From Neckera pumila (taxonomy: Eukaryota; Streptophyta; Bryopsida; Hypnales; Neckeraceae), in contig OZ018414.1 in NCBI GenBank assembly GCA_963969595.1, positions 12,153,660 to 12,217,659 of the forward strand: a stretch of 64,000 bases of DNA. Reading direction: 5' to 3'. Numbering within the stretch: position 1 is the stretch's first letter; every line of letters begins with the position of its first letter. The notes beneath the pieces were generated by a model. It saw only the letters and a program-made list of their open reading frames with translations, was not told the DNA's origin and did no database searches. The position numbers were made by a program, and so were the translations under genes. Below, piece after piece: positions 1 to 10,319 of this stretch.

Positions 1-10
1 GAATTTTGAT

Positions 11-117
11 ATGTCAATCTACGCATTGATTGAAATGGCGCTTTTTTTGACGATGATAGCTATCTTCTTCGCACTAGCAATCTTTTGGAAATACATGGGT
101 ATTGCATCATCTACTCG
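11..117 (+). CDS. Putative exon 1 of the kinase-NLR: N-terminal membrane anchor
   Basis: An ATG at 11 opens 35 codons plus two bases ending at a CG|GTGAGC donor. The peptide contains a continuous hydrophobic run (ALFLTMIAIFFALAIFW) followed by a lysine, as in a signal-anchor helix. Its phase fits the exon that starts at 702: CG plus G gives arginine, then KDIDFLQVQ. The assignment rests on phase, donor quality and hydrophobicity only. The true start could lie upstream of the window, because the frame is open to base 2. Confidence 0.5.
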
Positions 118-133
118 GTGAGCATAAATGTTA

Positions 134-385
134 CTACCTCTGTCTTACTAAAAAGCTCCTTATTTTATCTCATGTTCTTCTTATACTAATTTCATTGACC
201 ATGTTGTAAAATGTATAATTGAGAATGGTCTAAATTTTATATCACCACAATCCATGAAGAACATTGTATTTGTTCAATGCAACCAAAATAAAAATCGGAC
301 CCAAGCAAGCTTTCAATATGCATACTCAAAACTACTGAAAAAAACATGAGGTAAAATCAAGAGCTTTTTAGTGGGATAGAGGGAG
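134..385. mobile_element. Stowaway-like MITE in intron 1 of the kinase-NLR
   Basis: The ends are imperfect inverted repeats of about 44 bp. The left end reads CTACCTCTGTCTTAC and the reverse complement of the right end reads CTCCCTCTATCCCAC; both continue into TAAAAAGCTC. The element is flanked by TA on both sides (132-133 and 386-387), the Tc1/mariner target duplication, and the ends match the Stowaway consensus CTCCCTC. It is 252 bp long with no coding capacity, and lies between the exon 1 donor and the exon 2 acceptor. Confidence 0.75.
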
Positions 386-701
386 TAGTGAGTAAGTGTT
401 GGCAATTGAAAGTTGCATATTAGTAATCAGTTTTGTTCAAATTCTGTAGCTCTTTGTGTAGTTTTCTATTTGATTTGGTTAGAGTTCTACAAGTCATCTT
501 GTTTTAAGCATTTATGTATGTGATCCAGTCCAAAAATGTGTATCCTAATTTCAATCGATAGGCAATTCTATTAATAATTTTTCAATGAAGATTTAGTTGT
601 AGAACAAGCTTCATTCAATTATTCAACATCATTCGGTGATGGCTCTTTGTTGTTTCGAGCAACATGTCTAAATGACAATATATATTAAATTTTTTTTTCA
701 G

Positions 702-2277
702 GAAAGACATTGATTTCTTGCAAGTGCAGAGTGAATATTGTAAAAGGCTATGCAATGATTTACCAAGACTTGAGAAATGGTTGAAGGATATGGAGGCCTC
801 TACAAAGATGAAAGTTTTGAATAAAAATCAATGTGTACATCTTTTTGGCAAGCTGATACGAGCCATGAAGGAGATCAACAAATTATTGTCATGTGCTACT
901 AAGGATCTCAAATTCCAATCTATTTTTGAAGAGTTGTCTTGTCTTCAAAAGAAAGTAGAGATTGTGGGAAACAATTGCACTAAACAAGATGGATGGTGTC
1001 ATTTGGCTGTATTTCAACTCCATAGCAAAGAAACTTTTCATGAGTTGCTTTTGGATTTGAAGTGTTGTCATGAAACAGCACGTGATGTGTACTTATTCCA
1101 CCATCCGAATCAATTTAGCGATGTCTTACCTATTCATTTTGATGCGGCTACCTATCAAGAAGTCCTTGAAGATGGACAAGTTCTCAAGAGGAGGCTCGAA
1201 CTTGTACTTGATGGAGAAGTGTTGGAGGATTATGAAATAGCACAACATCTTATGTTGAGACTTCGAAATTTGGATCGAGTTGATGGTGGCAATTTGGATT
1301 CGTTGGAGGTTCCAACTGATTTCAAGATAACCAAACTAATCAAAAGAATAGGGAAAGGAGGTTATGGAGAAGTGTTCAAATCAAATTGGTTGGGCCTTGT
1401 ATGTGCCACGAAAGTGTTGAAAGGTGGTCTTGAATTTCTCAACCATTCTCGAAAGGAGCTTGGCATTTTGGCAGGCTTGAGCCATCCCAATCTCGTTCAG
1501 TTTGTTGGTTGTGGGACCAACAAAAGTCTTGATGAGATAGTTGAGGGAGATGAATCGGGTGAGATGTATTTGGTGATGGAACTTATGGAATCAGACTTGT
1601 CTACCATGTTGAGGAATGCGAAGCAACCTTTACCCTATCATCTTGCAATTGACATTATGCACCAAATTGCCAAGGGTGTGTATTACTTACATGACATGCA
1701 AGTTGCTCATCTTGACCTGAAACCTGATAATGTATTGTCAAGTTCAAAGTCTGTAAAGGATTTGGGTCCCCATTGCATTTTTAAGGTCATGGATTATGGT
1801 ACTTCTCAATTGGAGGTGTGTAGCAATCCAAAGAATCCGGAGCCATCAAAGCATCAAATTGGAACAGTAGGGTATATGTCTCCTGAAATGATCAAGGGAA
1901 GTAAAATTCCATTGCATCCATTTCGAGCAGATGCGTGGTCCTTTGCCATGATATGTTCAGAGATTTTATCTCGGAAGGTTCCATACTTTGGTTTGAAACC
2001 AAAAGTATTTTATGATCAAATATCAAATATACATGGCATGGGCAAGAAGAGCTTGCGACCAGACCTACCCAACAATTGTGAAGAACTGACCAACTTAATC
2101 CAAGAATGTTGGTCTCAAGACCCTCTTCACCGGCCAACATTTTCTGAAATTTGTGAAAGGCTCACAAGTTTGAAGAAGTCTTTTTTGAAGGGAACGTATT
2201 CCTGCAAGGTGGTTCCAGAGTTTGGTTCACCTTGTTGCTTAAGAGACTCCCAGTCCCTTGTGGACCATGTCCCAAAG
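702..2277 (+). CDS. Exon 2 of the kinase-NLR: helical N-terminal region plus protein kinase
   Basis: The acceptor is a T-rich tract ending CAG at 701; the exon ends in phase 0 at CCA AAG|GTTTG. The first ~210 residues are Leu/Lys/Glu-rich and apparently helical, similar in layout (not verified in sequence) to the four-helix region that precedes the pseudokinase in plant MLKL-type proteins. The kinase follows: glycine loop GKGGYGEVF (about 1351-1377), lysine in CATKVL (about 1411), catalytic loop HLDLKPDN (about 1708-1731), DYG in place of DFG (1792-1800), GYMSPEM activation-segment end, and a complete C-lobe with DAWSFAM and HRPTF. Lysine, HxD aspartate, asparagine and metal-binding aspartate are all present, so it could be active. 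This exon is uninterrupted. Confidence 0.85.
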
Positions 2278-2419
2278 GTTTGAAATAGTGGAAGTACCAA
2301 CCTCATTTTAGTGATGTTTGCTTTTTGTATTTCTCTTTGGAGCTTGGCATTCATGTTTTGAAGTTTAGTGTTTTATTCTATGACAATGATTTAGTAATAT
2401 GACTTTTGTATTTGTGTAG

Positions 2420-3462
2420 GTGGATGAACCATTTTCACCTCCAAAGGAAATTTTGGTTGAATTTGGACGTCAATTATCTAAAGCCAAAGAGCTTTTGAAG
2501 ATGAATTACATAGGCATTGTGGGCATGGGCGGAATTGGCAAGACCACTCTAGCAAAGGCTCTATTTGATGACACACAAGTGAATTCTTCATACCATGGAT
2601 CATGTTTTGTTGGACAATCCAAAAATTATCGCAGTTCATATGTGATATTGTGTGAGATATTACCCAAACTTGGGAATGATAAGAAACCGAAGCATTTGGA
2701 AGATGCCCAAGAGATGATGAGAAAACTCTTGGTTGAAAAGAAGGTTCTTTTAATATTGGATGATGTCAAGGATGAAACTCAAGTGCATGATATTGTACCT
2801 CTTGACTTTGTGCAAGCTAGCAAGGGTACGACAAAATTCTTACAACATGCGAATGGAGTACCATACAATCATTTGTGGGCATTGACGCAAAGTTGGATGT
2901 TGAATTGTTGGATGAACAGACATCAACAACGCTTTTCAACACTCACCTTTCTTGGGGTGAAGCTCCTTTGTCACGAGACTTTGAAGACTTACGCAAGCAT
3001 GTTGTGAAAGCTTGCAAAGGGTTGCCTTTGAGCTTGAAAGTGATGGGTGCATTTCTCCATCATAAAGAGAGGTTGCGAAGTTGGGAGCGAGCATTACAAA
3101 GGATGGCAAGAGGGAAGAATTTGGATGGTGATGAAGAAATTTGGAACACCTTGCAAATCAGCTATGACGGATTGAAGGATGGTGTTGAAAAGGGAATATT
3201 TTTGGACGTGGCTTGTTTCTTTTGTCGTGATGTATATCCATCTGGCATATCCAAAGAGACCCTCTTGTCCATGTGGTCCAAAGATGGCACCCTTCCAGTG
3301 GACGAATTGGACACATTGATTGACATGTCATTATTGAAGCTGAATGAAGATGGTGACATTTTAGAAATGCATGACCAGCTTCGTGATATGGGACGAATGA
3401 TTGCCGGGGGTACAAGAGTTTGGAAAGCATCTATGATACACGAGGGTGGATTTACAAGCAAG
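2420..3462 (+). pseudogene. Exon 3 of the kinase-NLR: NB-ARC domain with a frameshift
   Basis: The exon follows a TTTGTGTAG acceptor in phase 0. P-loop GMGGIGKTTLAKALF and kinase-2 KKVLLILDDV are in the first frame. After the SKGTT segment (about 2826-2838) homology moves to another frame, which holds the RNBS-B-like ILTTCEW, then CKGLPLSLKVMG (GLPL), GIFLDVACFF (RNBS-D) and EMHDQLRDMG (MHD). The change corresponds to loss of one base, or gain of two, at the short A run near 2833-2836. The exon ends at ACA AGC AAG|GTAATA. No alternative GT-AG intron across the shift is evident, so a real deletion or a homopolymer error is more likely than splicing. Confidence 0.85.
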
Positions 3463-3660
3463 GTAATATTTCAATAGAGCAAGTGTGCAATTGTGCATGA
3501 CTAACATTCTTTGCTACATATATGGAATGTAGTTAATAAACATTGAAATTGATATTATTTCAAAAAACATAAATTTTCAAACTTGTGAGGAAAACTATTT
3601 ATCATTTGCATCTACTATACAAAGTTGTAACATATTGTAGTGTAACTTTTTTGAATGCAG

Positions 3661-6600
3661 GATGTTGAGGTCCTTGAAGGCATTTCTTGGCAAGAGTCTA
3701 TGCACCATCATTTCCCTGTGCTTAAAGAGGACCAAAGTTTTGATTTTGAAAGACTTCGTACATTGATTTTGGTGAGTAGCTTGGGCACTCCTAAAGCGTA
3801 TGTTGACAACTTCGGCTTACTACTACAAGTAGCTTTACAATGTTCTAAACTTGAGACATTCATCATTGGAAACTTTCAAGTTTGGCGTCAATTGCCACAT
3901 GCACTCCCATCAAATACTTCAATTACTCTACATCAGATTTTGGATCTTTGTGGCACTTGTACATCACTTAAGATTCTAGATCTAGTAGGTCTTGGATTCC
4001 TTGAGCAATTACCAACCAAGTTTGCATCATGCAACATACTATTACGGCTCAATCTTAGTTATTGCTCTAGCTTGACGACATTGCCACAAGAAGTGGGAAA
4101 CTTGTCTTCCTTGACTAAACTCAATTTGGGTGGGTGTTCAAGCTTGGTGGCCTTGCCAAAGGAAGTGGGGAACTTGTCTTCCTTGACCGAACTTGATTTG
4201 GGTGAGTGTTCAAGTTTGGCGGCCTTGCCAAAGGAAGTGGGGAACTTGTCTTGCTTGACTGAATTCAGTTTGAGTAGGTGTTCAAGCTTGGTGGCCTTGC
4301 CAAAGGAAGTGGGGAACTTGTCTTCCTTGACCAAACTCAATTTAAGTGGGTGTTCAAGCTTGGCAGCCTTGCCAAAAGAAGTGGGGAACTTGTCTTCCTT
4401 GACAGGACTCTATTTGGGTGTGTGTTCAGGCTTGGTGGCCTTGCCAAAGGAAGTGGGGAACTTGTCTTCCTTGACCACTTTAGATTTGGAAGGGTGTTCA
4501 AGCTTGGTGGCTTTGCCGAAGGAAGTGGGGAACTTGTCTTCCTTGACCACTTTAGATTTGGGTTGGTGTTCAAGCTTGGCGGCCTTGCCAAAGGAAGTGG
4601 GGAACTTGTCTTACTTGACCACTTTAGATTTGGAAGGGTGTTCAAGCTTGGTGGCTTTGCCGAAGGAAGTGGGGAACTTGTCTTCCTTGACCAAACTTTA
4701 TTTGGGTGGGTGTTCAAGCTTGGTGGCCTTGCCAAAGGAAGTGGGGAACTTGTCTTCCTTGATAGGACTCAATTTGGGTAGGTGTTCAAGCTTGGAGTCC
4801 TTGCCAAAGGAAGTGGGGAACTTGTCTTCCTTGACCAAACTCGATTTGCATGGGTGTTCAAGCTTGGCGTCCTTGCCAAAGGAAGTGGGGAACTTGTCTT
4901 CCTTGACCACTCTCTATTTCTGTGAGTGTTCAAGCTTGGCGGCCTTGCCAAAGGAAGTGGGGAACTTGTCTTCCTTGACCAAACTTGATTTACATGGGTG
5001 TTCAAGCTTGGTGGCCTTGCCAAAGGAAGTGGAGAACTTGTCTTCCTTGACCACTTTAGATTTGGAAGGGTGTTCAAGCTTGGCAGCCTTGCCAAAGGAA
5101 GTGGGGAACTTGTCTTCCTTGACCACTTTAGATTTGGAAGGGTGTTCAAGCTTGGCGTCCTTGCCAAAGGAAGTGGGGAACTTGTCTTCCTTGACCACTC
5201 TCTATTTCTGTGAGTGTTCAAGCTTGGCGGCCTTGCCAAAGGAAGTGGGGAACTTGTCTTCCTTGACCAAACTTGATTTACATGGGTGTTCAAGCTTGGT
5301 GGCCTTGCCAAAGGAAGTGGAGAACTTGTCTTCCTTGACTACTTTAGATTTGGAAGGGTGTTCAAGCTTCGCGGCCTTGCCAAAGGAAGTGGGGAACTTG
5401 TCTTCCTTGACCACTTTAGATTTGGAAGGGTGTTCAAGCTTGGCAGCCTTGCCAAAGGAAGTGGGGAACTTGTCTTCCTTGACCACTTTAGATTTGGAAG
5501 GGTGTTCAAGCTTGGCGTCCTTGCCAAAGGAAGTGGGGAACTTGTCTTCCTTGACTACTCTCTCTTTGTGGGAGTGTTCAAGCTTGGCGGCCTTACCAAA
5601 GGAAGTGGGGAACTTGTCTTCCTTGACTAAACTCTCTTTGTATTGGTGTTCAAGCTTGGTGGCCTTGCTAAAGGAAGTGGGGAACTTGTCTTCCTTGACC
5701 ACTTTAGATTTGGAAGGGTGTTCAAGCTTGGTGGCCTTGCCAAAGGAAGTGGGGAACTTATCTTCTTTGACTAGTCTAAATTTGGATGGGTATTCAAGCT
5801 TGGCGGCCTTGCCAAAGGAAGTGGGGAACTTGTCTTCCTTGACCAAACTCAATTTAAGTGGGTGTTCAAGCTTGGTGGCTTTGCCAAAGGAAGTGGGGAA
5901 CTTGTCTTCCTTGACAGGATTCTATTTGCGTGGGTGATCAAGCTTGATGGCCTTGCCAAAGGAAGTGGGGAACTTGTCTTCCTTGACCACTTTAGATTTG
6001 GAAGGATGTTTAAGCTTGGCAGCCTTGCCAAAGGAAGTGGGGAACTTGTCTTCCTTGACCGAACTCTTTTTAAATAAGTGTTCAAGCTTGGCAGTCTTGC
6101 CAAAGGAAGTGGGGAACTTGTCTTCCTTGACCAAACTCAATTTGGGTAGGTGTTCAAGCTTGGCGGCCTTGCCAATGGAAGTAGGGAACTTGTCTTCCTT
6201 GACCAATCTCTATTTGTGGGAGTGTTCAAGCTTGGCGTCCTTGCCAAAGGAAGTGGGGAACTTGTCTTCCTTGACTACTCTCTTTTTGTGGGAGTGTTCA
6301 AGCTTGGCAGCCTTACCAAAGGAAGTCGGGAACTTGTCTTCCTTGACCAAACTTGATTTACATGGGTGTTCAAGCTTGGTGGCCTTGCCAAAGGAAGTGG
6401 GGAACTTATCTTCCTTGACTAGTCTAAATTTGGGTGGGTGTTCTAGCTTGGCGGCCTTGCCAAAGGAAGTGGGGAACATGTCTTCCTTGACCAAACTCAA
6501 TTTAAGTGGGTGTTCAAGCTTGGTGGCCTTGCCAAAGGAAGTGGGGAACTTATCTTCCTTGACAGGACTCTATTTGGGTGGGTGTTCAAGCTTGGCGGCC

Positions 6601-7995
6601 TTGTCGAAGGAAGTGGGGAACTTGTCTTCCTTGACCAAACCCTCTTTGTATTGATGTTCAAGCTTGGCGACCCTGTCAAAGGAAGTGGGGAACTTGTCTT
6701 CCTTGATAAAACTCGATTTGAATGGGTGTTCAAGCTTGGTGGCCTTGCCAAAGGAAGTGGGGAACTTGTCTTCCTTGACCGAACTTGATTTGGGTGAGTG
6801 TTCAAGTTTGGCGGCCTTGCCAAAGGAAGTGGGGAACTTGTCTTGCTTGACTGAATTCAGTTTGAGTAGGTGTTCAAGCTTGGTGGCCTTGCCAAAGGAA
6901 GTGGGGAACTTAACTTCCTTGATTGAATTTGATAGGGATGAGTGTTCAAGCTTGGTGGCCTTGCCAAAGGAAGTGGGGAACTTGTCTTCCTTGACCTGAC
7001 TCATTTTGGGTGAGTGTTCAAGCTTGGCGGCCCTGCCAAAGGACGTGGGAAACTTATCTTCCTTGATAGAACTCATTTTGGATGGGTGTTCAAGCTTGGT
7101 GGCCTTGCCAATGGAAGTGGGGAACTTGTCTTCCTTGACCGAACTCATTTTGGGTGAGTGTTCAAGCTTGGCGGCCTTGCCAAACGAAGTAGGGGACCTA
7201 TCTTCCTTGACCACACTTGATTTGGGTGAGTGTTCAAGTTTGGTGGCCTTGCCAAACAAAGTGGGGAACTTATCTTCCTTGACAGGAATCTATTTGCATG
7301 GGTGTTCAAGCTTGGCAGCCTTGCCGAAGGAAGTAGGGAACTTGTCTTCCTTGACCGAACTCTCTTTGTATTGGTGTTCAAGCTTGTTGGCCTTGCCAAA
7401 GGAAGTGGGGAACTTGTCTTCCTTGACCGAACTTGATTTGGGTGAGTGTTTAAGCTTGGCAGCCTTGCCAAAGGAAGTGGGGAACTTGTCTTCCTTGACA
7501 AGACTCTATTTGCGTGGGTGTTCAAGCTTGGTGACCTTGCCAAAGGAAGTAGGGAACTTGTCTTCCTTGACAAGACTCTATTTGCGTGGGTGTTCAAGCT
7601 TGGCGGCCTTGCCAAAGGAAGTGGGGATTTTGTCTTCCTTGACTGAACTCTATTTGTGTGGGTGTTCAAGCTTGGCGGCTTTGCCAATGGAAGTGGAGAA
7701 CTTATCTTCCTTGACCAAACTCAATTTGGGTGATTGTTCAAGTTTGGCTGCCTTGCCAAAGGATGTTAGGAACTTGTCATCCTCGACCAAACTCAATTTG
7801 AACAGGTGCTCAAACTTGGCGGCCTTGTCAATGGAAGTGGGGAACTTAGCTTCCTTGACTGATCTCTATTTGTATGGGTGTTCAAGCTTGGTGGCCTTGC
7901 CAAAGGAATTGGATAACTTACCTTTTTTAACAGTTTTAAATTTCAAGGTTGGAAATCTTTTGATTGGGAACAATGAGGAATCTTGGAGATTGTGA
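3661..7995 (+). pseudogene. Exon 4 of the kinase-NLR: giant LRR exon with three in-frame TGA codons
   Basis: The exon follows a TTGAATGCAG acceptor in phase 0. About 140 residues of divergent LRRs come first (for example LKILDLVGLGFLEQLP), then 54 units of the type LPKEVGNLSSLTxLxLxxCSSLxA, then a short tail ending NNEESWRL. TGA codons interrupt the frame at 5935-5937 (a Cys codon TGT in sibling units), 6652-6654 (a Trp codon TGG in a sibling unit) and 6997-6999 (GAA in the most similar unit). Each resumes in the same frame with no indel. Translation from the first frame would end after 760 residues of this exon, leaving about 26 LRRs. Confidence 0.85.
4081..7968 (+). repeat. 54-unit, 72-bp LRR-coding tandem array
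   Basis: The first LPQEV codon starts at 4081 and the last LPKEL codon at 7897; the distance of 3816 bp is exactly 53 x 72, so there is no net indel. Units share most bases (CTTGCCAAAGGAAGTGGGG and GTGTTCAAGCTTGG recur almost unchanged), and the variable part is the strand/loop segment after SSLT. Multi-unit duplications are visible: a block around 4867-5090 recurs 288 bp (4 units) later, and 4142-4292 recurs 2592 bp (36 units) later at 6734-6884. Confidence 0.95.
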
Positions 7996-10004
7996 ACCGT
8001 GATTCTAGTTTTATTACCTATCATGGCATATTGCAAAGGATTTGAAGGCTCAAACCGATTTTGGAAGATGAAAATCAGCTAAATTCCTCAACTTTTTTGA
8101 GTTCAAAATAGTTATTCTCTAATGCTTAAATGAGGTTTGAAATTCAACTTTAAATACAATTCTTGCATTTGACTTAACTCTGAGTAGTTGAGCTCCTATT
8201 AAGCCTAATTTACATATCCCACATAGATTGTGTTTACTACTACTACTTGACTTGTATAAAGTGCTTCTTTTTTCATTTGTAATCTTACCAAATGTCCATA
8301 AAATAAATGTTTCACATTGTCATAAAAAAAATTCAAGGTAGATGATCAATGGAATATTTTGGACATTTTCTTGTTTTTCCACAACTTATTTAGTGTGCAA
8401 GGTGCATCTGAGTTTAAGTTGTTTAAAATCAGGATTAAGGTGTATTAGAATACCTTAACCCTGATTATTAAACACATGTACTTGGATTTTGAACTGGTAA
8501 TAGTCATTTGACAAATCAATAGAAGCCGAGCAGGTATAGGGAAACAAAATTCCTAAGCCAAAAAAATAAAAACTTTAGGGCTCTCAAAGGGTTGCAGAGA
8601 GGCCCTCCAGAGGCCTCAAATTTACAAATTTTTAGTAATGTTCATGCCATCAATGTTGGTAGTTGGTAGAAATGCAATTTCTTGTATGAGCCTTCTAAAT
8701 TGGTCCATCTTTGCCTTCCAACTCTAGTTCACCCATAGAGAGAACCTTCTTCACTCTCAGTATAATTTTGCCTATAGCTGCATCTAATTTAGTTGACTTA
8801 GTCTGCTACAAATAAATAAAGCCATCTAGAGAAAAATTCTCACTTGTGGTTCGTAACTTTCTCCACAAATGGTGGTACATTGCAAAGTATCTCGATGTTG
8901 TGCAATTGCTAGATTCTCCAATATTATAGGCATTACTCTTTGAAATGACTCTGCACGAGTCTTATATGTTCAATTTAAAAATCAAAATTATCCATCATGA
9001 CCACCATTTGCAAGTCCCTCCTTACAGCATTTGGAAATATAGGTTTTTGCCTATACAAAAAAAAAGAGAAACAAAGGCTAATGATGCGTGTTTGTTGAAA
9101 TGATAGTACATACCTAATTACAACAGTTGCAAGTCCTAATTTCTATTATAACCTTGTTGTAGACTATATTGACCATGTGCATCATGTACTCAACCAATCC
9201 ATCTACCTCAAGATGATCCTATATAAGATATAGTTATATGATCAATCTATTATATCAAGTACAGATCACAGATGGTTACGATCCCTGTCATGACCCAATG
9301 TCACAAAAATGGTCATGTTTTCATCCTCAATATTTCATCCTATCATCCCTAATGTATTTCATCTGGCTCAATAAGACTTTGATTGGCTATCCAATCTATA
9401 TTATCCTAAGTTCAATATTACACTGCAATAGGTCTTTGCTAGTATATGCTTATTTCCAAAGAGTTTGAAATTCATTCAAAATTTCTTTGCGTTGATTGGT
9501 CAACACATCCACTAGTGCTCCAAATGTATTCAAGACTCCATTTAGAAATGCATAAATAGCTATCAAAGTTATGAACTTGAAAAACATTGTATGGACGTAG
9601 TCAATATAGAATTGGATGACAAGGTGCAAAGGTCCCATTTAATAGGAATGTTGTATAATAATACTCAAGGATTGGAGTGTCATTTGTCATTGTGAGCAAC
9701 AACTTTGTAATCGTATTTTTAATTTTAACAACATTTTTCCTTTGTCAATCCAATTTCTTCTATCTAGGATTTAGCATTTGTTGATCAAAGTAGATTCAAT
9801 GCAGGACTCACCTCTTTGTGTTTGAGTATATTAAAAATGCTGTTATCTTTGGAAGCTTCTAAAATGTGACCACACTCCTAATTTGAAATTGGTTGCATTC
9901 AATTTAATTAAGTGGTCAAATTGTTTGAGTTTTATCAATGATGAGTGATGTTTGGTAATGACAATTCAATTTTGAAAAACGGTCTCAATGTTTGGCGCTT
10001 ATAA
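7996..10004. other. AT-rich intergenic stretch downstream of the NLR
   Basis: No coding region is supported here. The only structure seen is a small near-perfect hairpin at 8427-8466 (15-bp arms with one mismatch, spacer about 10 bp). The first few hundred bases would contain the 3' untranslated region of the NLR. Confidence 0.5.
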
Positions 10005-10319
10005 ATGGAAAACTTGCAAGACTTCATCCTGGCATTTGTGATGGTAATATTCAATTGTGATCAATGTAGAGCTATAAACTTCATCAACAAAACAAATCTC
10101 GCCAACCACCAAAGACATTTCTATTGTAAAACTTTGGGCAGAAAGAAGTCTAGGTCATCAACCATTGAGCTTCATGGAATGGTTGAAGAAGCCTTGGAGA
10201 CGTACCCAAATTATCTACATGACAACTTCACTTTTGTTGAAGTTTTGGAGAGTGCTAATGTCTTCCATGAAGAAAGACTACATTACAAGAATTTTCAGCT
10301 TGCCCGATGGCTGCTCTAG
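10005..10319 (+). CDS. Small unrecognised ORF with a C2H2-like finger (probably a fragment)
   Basis: 104 codons from ATG. Near residues 18-42 it reads CDQC, then a phenylalanine four residues later, leucine, NHQRH and a later Cys, a spacing close to the classical C2H2 zinc-finger pattern but not exact. The rest (for example NYLHDNFTFVEVLESANV) is not a family I recognise. No promoter, flanking exon or continuation is evident. A fragment of a transposon protein or of an old gene is as likely as a real small gene. Confidence 0.25.
   Translation: MENLQDFILAFVMVIFNCDQCRAINFINKTNLANHQRHFYCKTLGRKKSRSSTIELHGMVEEALETYPNYLHDNFTFVEVLESANVFHEERLHYKNFQLARWLL

Larger units (their letters stand above)
11..7995 (+). 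pseudogene. Kinase-NB-ARC-LRR immune receptor locus (moss-type kinase-NLR), interrupted
   Basis: Gene model join(11..117, 702..2277, 2420..3462, 3661..7995); every junction is GT-AG and in phase. The product would be an intracellular immune receptor: helical N-terminus, protein kinase, NB-ARC nucleotide switch, then about 54 LRRs. Kinase-NB-LRR fusion is a known moss NLR class; NB-ARC motifs such as FLDVACFF and MHDQLRDMG resemble those of TIR-NLRs. Lesions: a one-base frame change in the NB-ARC exon near 2826-2838, and in-frame TGA codons at 5935-5937, 6652-6654 and 6997-6999. The reading frame is otherwise open to a natural TGA ending at 7995. The gene may start before the window, since only 10 bases precede the first ATG. 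I infer a recently inactivated gene; assembly or sequencing error, especially in the A run of the frameshift, is the alternative. Confidence 0.85.

Noticed and set aside
5935..6999. TGA recoding or programmed read-through explaining all three internal stops
   Set aside because: Sibling units carry Cys, Trp and Glu codons at the three positions, with no common context or stem-loop; the NB-ARC exon also has a frameshift, and other genes in the window end normally in TGA or TAA. Ordinary mutation is simpler.
4059..7687. Long open frames on the minus strand and in other plus frames across the LRR array (up to about 229 codons)
   Set aside because: The 72-bp unit happens to be free of stops in several frames, so each frame repeats as a long 24-residue periodic product. 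They mirror the LRR repeat and show no independent start, motif or composition.
4081..7968. CRISPR-like or satellite reading of the 72-bp array
   Set aside because: Units are contiguous coding LRRs with variation in LRR-consistent positions and no spacer/repeat alternation; the locus is eukaryotic.
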